Shown: piece by piece, positions 44,685-53,706 of the stretch | Layout of the letters: each line of letters begins with the position of its first letter | Numbering within the stretch: position 1 is the stretch's first letter | Position numbers and translations under genes: made by a program | Assembly: GCA_913020445.1 (NCBI GenBank) | Contig: CAJWAR010000005.1 | Coordinates: forward strand, 49,414 to 113,413 | Length of the DNA stretch: 64,000 nucleotides | Direction of reading: 5' to 3' | From: an uncultured Rhodospirillaceae bacterium | GTDB lineage: Bacteria > Pseudomonadota > Alphaproteobacteria > Rhodospirillales > UBA2165 | The notes under the pieces: model-generated | What the model saw: only the letters and a program-made list of their open reading frames with translations | Databases searched by the model: none | What the model was told of the DNA's origin: nothing

Positions 44685-45506
44685 TTATCCGGCAGCGACA
44701 TGTCCGAAGGAGGAAGACCCCCAAATATACACATTGACGAAGAGGAAAATCCAAACGACATCAACAAAATGCCAATACCAGGCGGCCGCTTCAAAGCCAA
44801 TATGGTGATCCGGTTTGAAATGCCCCTTTTGCAGACGCATCGCACAAACCGCGAGGAAGCAAGTGCCAACAAAGACGTGGAAGCCATGGAAGCCGGTTGC
44901 CAGATAGAAAGTCGACGGATAAATGCCGTCGCTTAATTTAAATGTGGCATCGATATATTCTTCGGCCTGGAAAAACAGGAAAACAGCACCCAAAATCGCC
45001 GTAATCCAAGTCCACATGATGGCTTTCGACCGATTATCATCGAGAATTGCATGGTGAGCGACGGTAACGGTTGCGCTCGATGATAACAGGATCAACGTAT
45101 TCAGCAACGGTACACCGGAGGCCGGAATTAACTCGATACCTTCGGGCGGCCACGCTTGCGCGACATTATTAAGGATCGGCAAGCTCGAGTGGAAAAACGC
45201 CCAGAAGAAGGCAAAAAAGAACATAATCTCTGAGACAATAAAAAAGATAAAACCATACCGCAGTCCGATTTTGACCTGCTCAGAATGCGCCCCCGCCGTA
45301 TTGGCTTCGAGGACGACCTGTCGCCACCAGCCGTAGAAGGTGTAAATCAGAATTAGGACACCAACGCCAAATAAGTAAATTGGACCATCATGCATAAACC
45401 AAATGCCGCCAACGGCCATTATAAATCCGGCGATAGTGCCGATAATTGGCCACGGGCTTGGTTCCGGTACGTGCCACGGATGTGTTTTCGCTGCTTCATT
45501 AGCCAT
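44685..45506 (-). CDS. ctaE: Cytochrome c oxidase subunit III
   Basis: Integral subunit of the aa3 oxidase (273 residues, seven predicted membrane segments). Conserved parts are HPWHVPEPSPWP near the start, FYGWWRQVVLEA, FHSSLPILNNVAQAWPPEG, YPSTFYLATGFHGFHV and the ending AAAWYWHFVDVVWIFLFV. It stabilises subunit I and lines the oxygen path. It follows ctaG after 48 bp; only a DUF983 remnant follows, and SURF1 is absent. Confidence 0.95.
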   Translation of the reverse strand: MANEAAKTHPWHVPEPSPWPIIGTIAGFIMAVGGIWFMHDGPIYLFGVGVLILIYTFYGWWRQVVLEANTAGAHSEQVKIGLRYGFIFFIVSEIMFFFAFFWAFFHSSLPILNNVAQAWPPEGIELIPASGVPLLNTLILLSSSATVTVAHHAILDDNRSKAIMWTWITAILGAVFLFFQAEEYIDATFKLSDGIYPSTFYLATGFHGFHVFVGTCFLAVCAMRLQKGHFKPDHHIGFEAAAWYWHFVDVVWIFLFVNVYIWGSSSFGHVAAG

Positions 45507-45554
45507 GGTTATTTTTCCCCACGGTTTGCTTCCTAGTTAACAATAAATATGAGA

Positions 45555-46223
45555 TCAACCTTTTGGGCTGCTCTCACGTGAAATTAAAATATTTTCTTCA
45601 TCTTTCGTGATGACGTGAGTCGTTTGCAGTTTTTGCGCTTCACTTTGATCATCGCCAGCAAAGAAAGTGTATGAAAGTGTGATTGTTTTAACGTCCACCG
45701 TATTACGATCTTTTATGATCGCCGGATCGACATAGAAGGTCACCGGCATTTGCACTGTCTGGCCCGGCTTTAACACTTGTTCGGTAAAACAAAAGCATTC
45801 GATTTTGTTGAAATACTCACCGGCCTTAAACGGCGCAACATTGAAAGTCGCCGTGCCGACAATCGGTTTATCCGAAACATTGGTGGCCTCGAAAAACGCT
45901 AAGGCCTGCTCGCCGAGCCGAACTTTAATGGTGTTTTGCACCGACTTAAACCGCCACGGCAGCGACTTATTGACGTTGGCATCGAACCGCACGGTAACCA
46001 TGTGGTCGATAATTTTTGATTCAGCCGGCGCTTCGGCGACCTGCGTCGTGCCACCGTATCCGGTGACTTTACAGAAAATCCGATAGAGCGGATCAGACGC
46101 AAAAGCCAGGCCTGTCATGCCGCCCACCAGACCAAATAAAATCAACGCCGTCACACCATTGCGCGTTTTAGGCTCCCGCGTAACAGTGGTCCGGAGTTTA
46201 ATTTTGTTTTGTTGCTCAGTCAT
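45555..46223 (-). CDS. ctaG: Cytochrome c oxidase assembly protein CtaG (Cox11)
   Basis: Copper chaperone that delivers CuB to subunit I. The 222 residues have one N-terminal membrane helix (ALILFGLVGGMTGLAFASDP) and a periplasmic immunoglobulin-like domain with the membrane-side Cys in FCKVTGYGGT, and the copper-binding pair ECFCFTEQVLKPGQ. Position between ctaD and ctaE is typical, though ctaB is not next to it. Confidence 0.94.
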   Translation of the reverse strand: MTEQQNKIKLRTTVTREPKTRNGVTALILFGLVGGMTGLAFASDPLYRIFCKVTGYGGTTQVAEAPAESKIIDHMVTVRFDANVNKSLPWRFKSVQNTIKVRLGEQALAFFEATNVSDKPIVGTATFNVAPFKAGEYFNKIECFCFTEQVLKPGQTVQMPVTFYVDPAIIKDRNTVDVKTITLSYTFFAGDDQSEAQKLQTTHVITKDEENILISRESSPKG

Positions 46224-46255
46224 AAACTAAACCTATACATCCAATCGAGATCTAC

Positions 46256-47887
46256 CTACTCAGCCGGTTGCGTGCCGATGGCCGCCGGTTGCGTGCCGAT
46301 GGCAGGCGTTTGCTCATGCGTATGGAACGGTGCCGGAGACGCGACAGTCCATTCCAAAGTATTCGCACCAGTGCCCCATTGATTTGCCGCCACTGTTTCT
46401 TTCGACGTCAAGGTTTTCCAAAGAACGACGAAGAATAAGATGGCACCAACGGCGGTAATATAGGCGCCCCAGCTGGATATCATGTTCCAGCCGGCATAGG
46501 CATCCGGATAATCCGGAATCCGCCGCGGCATACCGGCCATACCGGCAAAATGTTGCGGAAAGAACAGTATATTGACGCCGATAAAGGTGACCCAGAACTG
46601 CAAGCGGGCCATGCCTTCGGGATATTGTTTGCCGGACATTTTGCCAATCCAGTAATAAAATCCAGCATACATGGCAAAAATGGCGGCAACCGACAGCACG
46701 TAATGGAAATGGGCGACGACGAAATAGGTATCATGGAAGGCCTGATCGGCGCCGGCATTCGCCAGAGTAACGCCGGTCACACCACCGACGACAAATAAGA
46801 AAATAAAGCCCATGGCAAACAGCATTGGCGTATCGAACTTGATTGAACCACCCCACATCGTCGCCAGCCAGCTAAAGATCTTAACGCCCGTCGGCACCGC
46901 AATCACCATTGTCGCCAGGGTAAAATAAGCCCGGGTTTCAACATTAAAGCCAACCGTATACATATGGTGTGCCCATACGATAAAGCCGACAACGCCAATC
47001 GCCGCCATCGCATAAGCCATACCGAGATAGCCGAAAATTGGCTTTTTCGAGAAAGTCGACACGATCTCGCTGATCACACCAAAGGCCGGAATAATCATAA
47101 TGTACACTTCGGGATGACCGAAGAACCAAAACAGATGCTGCCACAACAATGGATCACCACCACCGGCCGGCGAGAAGAAAGCGGTGTCAAAATTACGGTC
47201 GGTCAGCAGCATGGTTAGCGCACCGGCCAAAACCGGGATCGCCAATAACAGCAAAATTGCGGTTAGCAACATGGCCCAGATAAACAACGGCATCCGGTGA
47301 AAGGTCATGCCAGGTGCCCGCATATTAACAATCGTGGTGATGAAATTAATCGCACCCAAGATAGACGACGCACCAGCCAAATGAAGACTGAGGATACCAA
47401 AATCAACCGCCATGCCAGGATGGAAATCAGCATTAGCGAGCGGCGGATAAACCGTCCAGCCGGTGCCGGGACCACCATCAATCAAGCCGGCAATCACCAG
47501 CAGAATTAAAGCAGCGGGAAGCAGCCAGAAGCTAATATTGTTCATCCGAGGGAAAGCCATATCGGGCGTGCCGATCATCAGCGGGATAAACCAATTACCA
47601 AAACCGCCAATCAAAGCCGGCATGACAACAAAGAACACCATGATAAAACCATGGGCCGTCACCAATACGTTATAGAATTGGAAATCGGTGATAAACTGAA
47701 CGCCGGGCTCATGTAATTCCACCCTGATCGCCATTGATGCTGCGGTGCCGACAATGGCGCCAATCATCGCCAAGGCGAGATACATCGTGCCAATATCTTT
47801 ATGGTTGGTTGAGTAAACCCAACGTTTCCATCCGGTCGGGCGATGATCGTGGTGTTCGTGCGCGTCTGCGTGTGCGGTCTCTGACAT
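46256..47887 (-). CDS. ctaD: Cytochrome c oxidase subunit I (aa3 type)
   Basis: Catalytic subunit carrying heme a, heme a3 and CuB; it reduces oxygen and pumps protons. The 543 residues have twelve membrane segments, the low-spin His in [12 protein letters not shown], the CuB/Tyr crosslink motif [15 protein letters not shown], the CuB pair [10 protein letters not shown] and the heme pair [10 protein letters not shown]. The extreme C terminus holds a two-copy seven-residue repeat (AIGTQPA). Clear operon with ctaC upstream (35 bp). Confidence 0.96.
   Translation of the reverse strand: MSETAHADAHEHHDHRPTGWKRWVYSTNHKDIGTMYLALAMIGAIVGTAASMAIRVELHEPGVQFITDFQFYNVLVTAHGFIMVFFVVMPALIGGFGNWFIPLMIGTPDMAFPRMNNISFWLLPAALILLVIAGLIDGGPGTGWTVYPPLANADFHPGMAVDFGILSLHLAGASSILGAINFITTIVNMRAPGMTFHRMPLFIWAMLLTAILLLLAIPVLAGALTMLLTDRNFDTAFFSPAGGGDPLLWQHLFWFFGHPEVYIMIIPAFGVISEIVSTFSKKPIFGYLGMAYAMAAIGVVGFIVWAHHMYTVGFNVETRAYFTLATMVIAVPTGVKIFSWLATMWGGSIKFDTPMLFAMGFIFLFVVGGVTGVTLANAGADQAFHDTYFVVAHFHYVLSVAAIFAMYAGFYYWIGKMSGKQYPEGMARLQFWVTFIGVNILFFPQHFAGMAGMPRRIPDYPDAYAGWNMISSWGAYITAVGAILFFVVLWKTLTSKETVAANQWGTGANTLEWTVASPAPFHTHEQTPAIGTQPAAIGTQPAE
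46263..46304 (-). repeat. 21-bp tandem duplication at the ctaD 3' end
   Basis: Two near-identical 21-base units (gccggttgcgtgccgatgg plus two bases) lie side by side, adding a second PAAIGTQ-type heptapeptide to the C-terminal tail of subunit I. The tail lies outside the conserved membrane part. Confidence 0.75.
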
Positions 47888-47922
47888 TTTTATACTACCT
47901 CTTAATCCTTATCTCGCCCGAA

Positions 47923-48795
47923 TTAGCGAAGTTGAGCCTGAGCGGGTGATTTCATTTTCACCACCTTCACTGGCGTGTTTTTCGCTTTGGCAAATTCTTT
48001 TTTGGCTTCAGCAGCCCATTTCTTGAACTCATCCTTGGAAACAACTTTAACCGCAACCGGCATGAAGCCATGGTTAACGCCGCAAAGTTCGGAACATTGA
48101 CCATAGTACGTGCCGGGTTTGGTAACCTTTATCCAGGATTCATTCGTTCGCCCGGGAACCGTATCCATTTTTACGCCGAAGGCGGGGATCGCCCAGTTGT
48201 GGATCACATCTTCAGACGTCATTAATAAGCGAATTTCCGTATTTACCGGCAAGACAACCTGATTATCGACTTCCAGCAGACGGCGCTGCCCCGGCTTAAT
48301 CTCATCATCAGGAATAATATTACTATCGAATTCAAAATCACCATTGTCTGGATATTGATAGGACCAATACCACTGATGGCCGGTAATCTTGAGAGTCATT
48401 TCCGGATTTGGCGCTTTGTCCATAAAGAACAACAATTTCATCGAGGGAACGGCTAAGACAATCAATATGACGATCGGAATAACCGTCCAGATAACTTCCA
48501 AAGGCGTGTTGTGGGTTGTCTTGGAAGGTTCCGGGTTACTTTTCGAATTAAACTTAATGATGATGTACAGCATCAAACCTAAAACCAGAACGACAATCCC
48601 GACTTGGATGGTCAATAGTAAGTTATGAAAATCTATAATTTTTTCCATCACCGGCGTCGCGGCTGGCTGAAAATTCATTTGCCAGGGTATTGGCTCGGCC
48701 GCATTGGCACCGCTTGCCATAAACGCAGCAAAAGCAGTGATGAGAAACGCAACTCCTGAATTATACCCTAGAATTATTCTGCGACTATTTTGCAT
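47923..48795 (-). CDS. ctaC: Cytochrome c oxidase subunit II
   Basis: Membrane-anchored subunit with the CuA centre that takes electrons from cytochrome c. A signal peptide (about 1-32, ending ASGANA) is followed by two membrane helices and a cupredoxin domain. The CuA ligands are visible as the His in DVIHNWAIP and GQCSELCGVNHGFMPV (two Cys, His, Met). The ATG at 48795 gives a good signal peptide; a longer frame from 48861 adds an unlikely leader. The Lys-rich C terminus extends past the usual end. Confidence 0.95.
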   Translation of the reverse strand: MQNSRRIILGYNSGVAFLITAFAAFMASGANAAEPIPWQMNFQPAATPVMEKIIDFHNLLLTIQVGIVVLVLGLMLYIIIKFNSKSNPEPSKTTHNTPLEVIWTVIPIVILIVLAVPSMKLLFFMDKAPNPEMTLKITGHQWYWSYQYPDNGDFEFDSNIIPDDEIKPGQRRLLEVDNQVVLPVNTEIRLLMTSEDVIHNWAIPAFGVKMDTVPGRTNESWIKVTKPGTYYGQCSELCGVNHGFMPVAVKVVSKDEFKKWAAEAKKEFAKAKNTPVKVVKMKSPAQAQLR

Positions 48796-49195
48796 CTGTA
48801 CCGTTCCTGTGTACCTTTTTATCAGCCCCTCATTACCTGAAGACTGTAATAGGGCCGTCATCTCGTTAGCGTTAAGACCACAAGTCCCTTAGGACTTCAT
48901 GACCGCGTGATTTTGGAATATTCTACCAGTAAGATTTATACTTAACTTTGGTTAAGTTCCCTTGCATCGGTCCCATATACCCGATCAACATTAATCGGTA
49001 AAGTCATGTTGAATAAAAAATGGGTATTTTTCCGCAGAAATCCAAACTATTTTGATAATCATTATTATTATTACTCACGGCGAAATTTTCACTTTTGCCC
49101 CTCCCCCTTGTGATAACAGGACAGCAATGGTACACCGCGCGCTTAATCATTGATCAAATCACCCAGCCAAAGAATATAAGAAATAGGTCTCTAAT
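48796..49195. other. Divergent regulatory region between ctaC and the small membrane peptide gene
   Basis: About 400 bp, A+T-rich, no credible gene. It holds two compact dyads: AAGTCC-N4-GGACTT at 48882-48897 and ACTTAAC-N4-GTTAAGT at 48940-48957. A segment at 49053-49070 (TGATAATCATTATTATTA) partly resembles a Fur box. It should contain the promoters of both oxidase-related operons; exact -35/-10 elements were not assignable. Confidence 0.5.
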
Positions 49196-49291
49196 ATGGA
49201 TAAAAGGAAAAAAGTGGTTTTTGCGGTCATATTAGGCGCGATTGCACTGTCAATGTATATCGGCATCATGATTAAAACTGCCTTTTATTAA
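49196..49291 (+). CDS. 31-residue single-span membrane peptide beside oxidase assembly genes
   Basis: An ATG opens a 31-codon frame ending in TAA: a basic start (MDKRKK), then a hydrophobic span (VVFAVILGAIALSMYIGIMI) and a short KTAFY end. This is the shape of the tiny cytochrome-oxidase assembly/accessory peptides found in oxidase operons of proteobacteria. It heads the divergent group DUF420, oxidase-like protein, ctaB. The ribosome site is weak. A gene is likely from composition and place; function is inferred. Confidence 0.6.
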   Translation: MDKRKKVVFAVILGAIALSMYIGIMIKTAFY

Positions 49292-49313
49292 GCGGGCGAG
49301 GTAATATCAATAA

Positions 49314-49757
49314 ATGTTAAGCGTATCCGTGCTGCCGCATTTAAATGCGATCCTTAACGGAATTGCTGCTTGCTTGCTGACCGGCGGCTTCATTTTTATA
49401 AAATCAGGTAACCGTTTAGCTCACCGCCGGTGCATGGTGGCAGCCCTCACGGTCTCTGGATTATTTCTCATCAGTTATGTAACGCTCAGGTTTTATGCGC
49501 CAATCTTTGTCTTTCAAGGCGACGGCGTTATTCGAATTTTTTATTATATTTTACTGATCAGCCACGTTTTATTGGCGATGGCGATTGTGCCTTTAGTTTT
49601 ATTCACCGTGCTGCGTGCTTTTAAGGACCGGTTTACCGCGCATAAGAAAATCGCCCGCTGGACCTGGCCGGTTTGGATGTATGTCTCGGTGTCGGGCATT
49701 CTGGTGTATCTGATGCTCTATCAGCTCTATCCGTTAGAAACGGCACAAGTAATGTAG
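49314..49757 (+). CDS. DUF420 (CtaM-like) membrane protein
   Basis: A 147-residue protein with four predicted membrane helices. It has the DUF420 pattern: LPHLNAILNGIAACLLTGGF, HRRCMVAALTVSGLFLISYV, FYYILLISHVLLAMAIVPLV, and HKKIARWTWPVWMYVSVSGI, with conserved His residues. Bacterial relatives (CtaM) are needed to assemble heme A-containing oxidase. Its place before ctaB and the oxidase-like gene supports an assembly role here. Confidence 0.88.
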   Translation: MLSVSVLPHLNAILNGIAACLLTGGFIFIKSGNRLAHRRCMVAALTVSGLFLISYVTLRFYAPIFVFQGDGVIRIFYYILLISHVLLAMAIVPLVLFTVLRAFKDRFTAHKKIARWTWPVWMYVSVSGILVYLMLYQLYPLETAQVM

Positions 49758-49767
49758 GACCCGGAAA

Positions 49768-51096
49768 ATGGCAACCGAAACTCTCTCTTCTTCACGGGCG
49801 GCGCTGTTGCGCGGCTGGGCTGTGCTCGCCGTGGCATCTCTCGCCCTTGCCGGATTGTTTGCGATTCTTTTAGTGTTGTCACGGATTCCGGGAATGGAAG
49901 ATGCCGTGCCATGGCCGACCGCGTTTTTCCAAAAAGGTCTGGTGGCTCACGTCGTCTTGTCTTTTGCGGTCTGGTATTTAGCCGTTTTCGGCTGCCTCGT
50001 TCAACTAGCGGGAAATGATGAAGGCGCCTTGCTCGATAAGGCAGGCCTTGCTGTCGCCACTCTTGGCACGCTACTGCTCCTTATTCCCTCATTGCTTGAT
50101 CGTGGCGAGCCGACACTAAATAATTACATCCCGGTAATTATTGATCCGCTTTATTACAGTGGCTTGGTTCTGCTGGCGCTCGGTGTCCTCGCGGGTGTCT
50201 TATGCGTCTTTCGAAATACGCCAGGTGGGCCAACTTTAAAAAGTGCCGCCTTTATTTATGTGATGGCGCTGGTCGCCTTCATCATCGCGGAATCCCAATT
50301 AGGTAATCAAGCTCAAGTTCAAGTGAACCACGATTATAATGAACGCCTGTTATGGGGCGGCGGGCATTTGCTGCAGTTCTTAAACGTCGCCCTGTTATTG
50401 GCGGCCTGGTCTTATCTTGCCAATCTCACCAGCGCCAACGCGCCCTATCGCCTGGCCAGCTTGTGGCTTGTTGTCGCCAGCTTGGCCGGTTTGAGCTTTT
50501 ACGTTTTCTGGACGGTGATGGACGAACGTCAAACTCAGGCCTTTACCGATTTGCAATATGCGCTTGGACCGGCGGTAATTATTTTTGCTGTCGCCCTGTT
50601 GCCGGTACTCGGGCAGCAGCTTAAAAACTTCAAATGGCAGGACCCGGCAAGGCTTAGCCTGTGGACGTCGATATTGGTGTTTGCTGCCGGCGGTGTGCTC
50701 GGCTTTTTTGTCGACGGCACCGACACCAGAACGCCGGCCCATTATCATGGTGTGATTGGCGGCATTAATCTGGCTTTTGTCGGTTTGTTTTATGCTGTAT
50801 TTCTGCCCAAACTTGGCCGTGCTGTACCAGCCGGAAAGCTTGTCACCAGCCAAATCATTTTGTATGCCGTGGGCCAATTCCTTTTTATCGTCGGTATGTT
50901 TATTGCGGGCGGGATGGGAGCTGCCCGTAAAGTAATGGGCACAGCGATCGATATGGACCAGTCTGTCGCCGTCGCGGCGGCGGGAATAAGAGACTTTGGC
51001 GGCGGCTTGGCGATTATCGGCGGGGTGATGTTTATTTATATCGCCTTAAAAGCATTATTGCGTAAGTTACCCCAAGTTAATGTCGAGACAATTTAA
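49768..51096 (+). CDS. Heme-copper-oxidase subunit I-like membrane protein lacking the CuB His pair
   Basis: A 442-residue, twelve-helix protein resembling cbb3/NorB-type subunit I. Histidines fit the low-spin heme ligand on helix 2 (H61, GLVAHVVLSF), a helix 6 His (H200, WGGGHLLQF, as in cbb3 YGHNAVGF) and the HxH pair on helix 10 (H325 and H327, AHYHGVIGGINLA). The helix 7 His-His pair that binds CuB is absent: no His lies between about 201 and 324. It therefore could bind hemes without a complete oxygen-reducing centre. Between DUF420 and ctaB, it may serve in heme handling, sensing or an atypical reductase. Confidence 0.7.
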   Translation: MATETLSSSRAALLRGWAVLAVASLALAGLFAILLVLSRIPGMEDAVPWPTAFFQKGLVAHVVLSFAVWYLAVFGCLVQLAGNDEGALLDKAGLAVATLGTLLLLIPSLLDRGEPTLNNYIPVIIDPLYYSGLVLLALGVLAGVLCVFRNTPGGPTLKSAAFIYVMALVAFIIAESQLGNQAQVQVNHDYNERLLWGGGHLLQFLNVALLLAAWSYLANLTSANAPYRLASLWLVVASLAGLSFYVFWTVMDERQTQAFTDLQYALGPAVIIFAVALLPVLGQQLKNFKWQDPARLSLWTSILVFAAGGVLGFFVDGTDTRTPAHYHGVIGGINLAFVGLFYAVFLPKLGRAVPAGKLVTSQIILYAVGQFLFIVGMFIAGGMGAARKVMGTAIDMDQSVAVAAAGIRDFGGGLAIIGGVMFIYIALKALLRKLPQVNVETI

Positions 51097-51141
51097 AGAG
51101 TATAAGATAACCCTCTTATTTCGTGGTTTTTGGGGTATAGT

Positions 51142-52092
51142 ATGGGAATCATGGCTGAACAAATGACCGATACATCCGTCTTGGACGATGTCGCTGAAAA
51201 TAATGGACCAGTTCCAGGCGAGGTAAATCCGCGCGTTGTCGACTATGCTATCTTGCTGAAACCGCGGGTAATGTCGCTAGTTCTGTTTACCGGCATTGTC
51301 GGCATTGTCATGGCGCCGGGCTCAATTGATTGGTTAACGGCCTTAATCGCGATCGCCTGTATCGGTGTCGGCGCGGGCGCATCGGGCGCCATCAATATGT
51401 GGTACGACCGTGACATCGATAGTCAGATGGAACGCACCATGGATCGGCCGATCCCGGCAGGCCGCATGAACCCCGGCAATGCCTTGTGGTTCGGTGTCGT
51501 CTTATCGGTCTTCGCCGTGGCCGCCATGGCGGTCTGGGTCAATACCATGTCGGCGGCCCTGCTCGCCGGCACGATTATTTATTACGTCTTTATCTATACG
51601 GTTTGGCTCAAGCGCCGGACGCCGCAAAACATCGTCATCGGCGGCGGCTCTGGTGCGCTGCCACCGATGATCGGCTGGGCCGCCGTCACTGGGGATGTCA
51701 CCTTCAATTCGTTCTTGTTGTTTGCGATAATTTTCATGTGGACGCCGCCGCATTTCTGGGCTTTGGCGCTTTTCCGCTCAGGCGATTATGAGAAAGCCGG
51801 GGTGCCGATGATGCCGATCGTTTCAGGTGTCTCGGAAACCAAAAAGCAAATGCTGATTTATACAGTACTCTTATTACCGATCACCGTGGCGCCAGCGTTT
51901 ACCGGTCTTATTTCAATTCCGGCTGGTGTTATCATTGGCGCGCTCGGCTTATGGTTTATCCGGCATGCGGTGGTGGTGATGAAATCCGAAGGCTTTGAAG
52001 CGCCGCGCAGTATGTTTAAGTTTTCCATCCTGCATCTCTTTTTGATCTTTGTTATTCTGCTGGCCGACAGAGGTGTTCAATCCGTTCTCTAA
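51142..52092 (+). CDS. ctaB: Protoheme IX farnesyltransferase (heme O synthase)
   Basis: Membrane prenyltransferase that attaches a farnesyl group to heme b, giving heme O, the precursor of heme A for the oxidase. The 316 residues have nine hydrophobic segments with the Asp-rich substrate motifs NMWYDRDIDSQMERTMDRPI near residue 85 and the later WTPPHFWALALFRSGDY. ATG at 51142 is used; ATG 51151 is possible. It lies 45 bp after the oxidase-like gene, away from its usual place between ctaD and ctaG. Confidence 0.94.
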   Translation: MGIMAEQMTDTSVLDDVAENNGPVPGEVNPRVVDYAILLKPRVMSLVLFTGIVGIVMAPGSIDWLTALIAIACIGVGAGASGAINMWYDRDIDSQMERTMDRPIPAGRMNPGNALWFGVVLSVFAVAAMAVWVNTMSAALLAGTIIYYVFIYTVWLKRRTPQNIVIGGGSGALPPMIGWAAVTGDVTFNSFLLFAIIFMWTPPHFWALALFRSGDYEKAGVPMMPIVSGVSETKKQMLIYTVLLLPITVAPAFTGLISIPAGVIIGALGLWFIRHAVVVMKSEGFEAPRSMFKFSILHLFLIFVILLADRGVQSVL

Positions 52093-52110
52093 ACGGTACT
52101 CTAACTTTCT

Positions 52111-53619
52111 ATGACATCTTACAATAAACTTGAAAAACGTTTTGGGCGTTTGCTTGCCCTGCGTGAAGCAGCCGGGGTGCTTCATTGGGATGCTTCAACG
52201 ATGATGCCTGAAGGTCATATCAGCGCTGCAGCCCGCAGCGAGCAATTGGCTGCTCTCGGCACGGTCTGCCATGAAATACTCGCCGGCAGCGACGTTTCAG
52301 ACTTGCTGGATGAAGCTGAAGGACTTAATGATTTAGGCTCCAAAAGTTTAAATTCGTGGCAAGCCGCCAATTTGAGAGAAATGCGGCATATGTGGGTGCA
52401 TGCCACCGCCGTTACGGCTGATCTGGTCGAGGCGCTCGCCAAAGCGAACATGGCTTGCGAAACCAAATGGCGAACAGCCCGAACAGAGTCTGACTATGAC
52501 GGCATCAAACCGCTTTTGGCGGAAGTCCTCAAATTAGTTAAAGAGGTAGCGACAGCCAAATCCGAAGCCCTTGAATGTGTGCCTTATGAAGCCTTGATGG
52601 ACGAGCATACGCCAGGTCTCCGCCAGGACCTTGTCGATCCGATCTTTGGTGACCTTGAGGCCTTCCTGCCGGATTTCCTGGCCGCCGTCTTGGACGCGCA
52701 AGCCACCGCACCTCAACCGATAATTCCGGCAGGTCCCTTCCCTGCCGATCAGCAGCGCGCACTCGGCGAGCGGCTAATGGCCCAGCTCGGCTTTGATTTC
52801 AGCCAGGGCCGCCTTGATATCAGCTTGCATCCATTTTCCGGCGGCACCCCGGACGATCTCCGCATCACGACCCGCTATGACGAAGCAGATTTTGCCACCG
52901 GCTTGATGGGTATTCTGCACGAAACCGGCCACGCGCTTTATGAGAAGAACCTGCCCGAAGACTGGCGCCGCCAACCGGTCGGTGAAGCCCGCGGCATGGA
53001 TGTCCATGAAAGCCAGTCACTGCTGATCGAGATGCAGGCCTGCCGGTCGAAGGAATTTCTCACCTATGCCGCGCCGTTGATGAAAGCGGCTTTCCAGCGG
53101 GATGGACCAGAATGGGAAGTCGACAATCTCTATCGTATCTACACGCAGGTTGCGCCCGGGCTCATTCGGGTTGATGCCGATGAGGTGACCTATCCGGCCC
53201 ATGTGATCCTGCGTTACAACATCGAGCGCGCCCTCATCAATGATGAAATGACTTTAGATGATCTGCCCAGCGCCTGGAACGAAGCGATGCAAAGCTTGCT
53301 TGGCCTGACTCCGCCCGATCACGCCAGCGGCTGCATGCAGGATATCCATTGGTTTGATGGCGCGTGGGGCTATTTCCCGAGCTACAGTTTAGGCGCGATG
53401 ACAGGGGCGCAAATATTTGCGGCGGCGCGGCAAGCAGACACCAACATTCTGCCCGCCATCAGTAAGGGGGATTTTGCCCCGCTTTATGCCTGGCTCGGCG
53501 AGCATATTCATGGCCTCGGATCGCTTTATGAAACGCCGGAATTAATAGAGCGCGCCACCGGTAAGCCGCTCGACGCTGAGATATTTAAGCGTCATTTGCA
53601 ATCTAGATATTTGGCTTAA
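52111..53619 (+). CDS. Carboxypeptidase Taq (M32 family)
   Basis: Cytoplasmic zinc metallocarboxypeptidase of 502 residues, removing amino acids from peptide C termini. The catalytic motif HETGHALYE (HExxH with downstream Glu) follows DFATGLMGIL, and the family motifs DVRITTRYDE (seen as DLRITTRYDE), HPFSGGTPDD, GMDVHESQSLLIE and YPAHVILRYNIE are present. Length and order match the family. It starts 18 bp after ctaB and is probably on the same transcript by readthrough. Confidence 0.94.
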   Translation: MTSYNKLEKRFGRLLALREAAGVLHWDASTMMPEGHISAAARSEQLAALGTVCHEILAGSDVSDLLDEAEGLNDLGSKSLNSWQAANLREMRHMWVHATAVTADLVEALAKANMACETKWRTARTESDYDGIKPLLAEVLKLVKEVATAKSEALECVPYEALMDEHTPGLRQDLVDPIFGDLEAFLPDFLAAVLDAQATAPQPIIPAGPFPADQQRALGERLMAQLGFDFSQGRLDISLHPFSGGTPDDLRITTRYDEADFATGLMGILHETGHALYEKNLPEDWRRQPVGEARGMDVHESQSLLIEMQACRSKEFLTYAAPLMKAAFQRDGPEWEVDNLYRIYTQVAPGLIRVDADEVTYPAHVILRYNIERALINDEMTLDDLPSAWNEAMQSLLGLTPPDHASGCMQDIHWFDGAWGYFPSYSLGAMTGAQIFAAARQADTNILPAISKGDFAPLYAWLGEHIHGLGSLYETPELIERATGKPLDAEIFKRHLQSRYLA

Positions 53620-53706
53620 GGCCGGAGAGGACTGGCTTGCGGCAGGTCGCGCCAAGAGATAGTCTACGCCAAACTTTCAAGCACTATTTATATTGGAGAA
53701 ACTGCG

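Noticed and set aside
49053..49070. A Fur box
   Set aside because: Only part of the 19-bp consensus matches and the segment is a low-complexity ATT run; kept only as a weak note.
49768..51096. A second functional terminal oxidase subunit I
   Set aside because: The CuB His-His pair is absent and no subunit II or III adjoins it.
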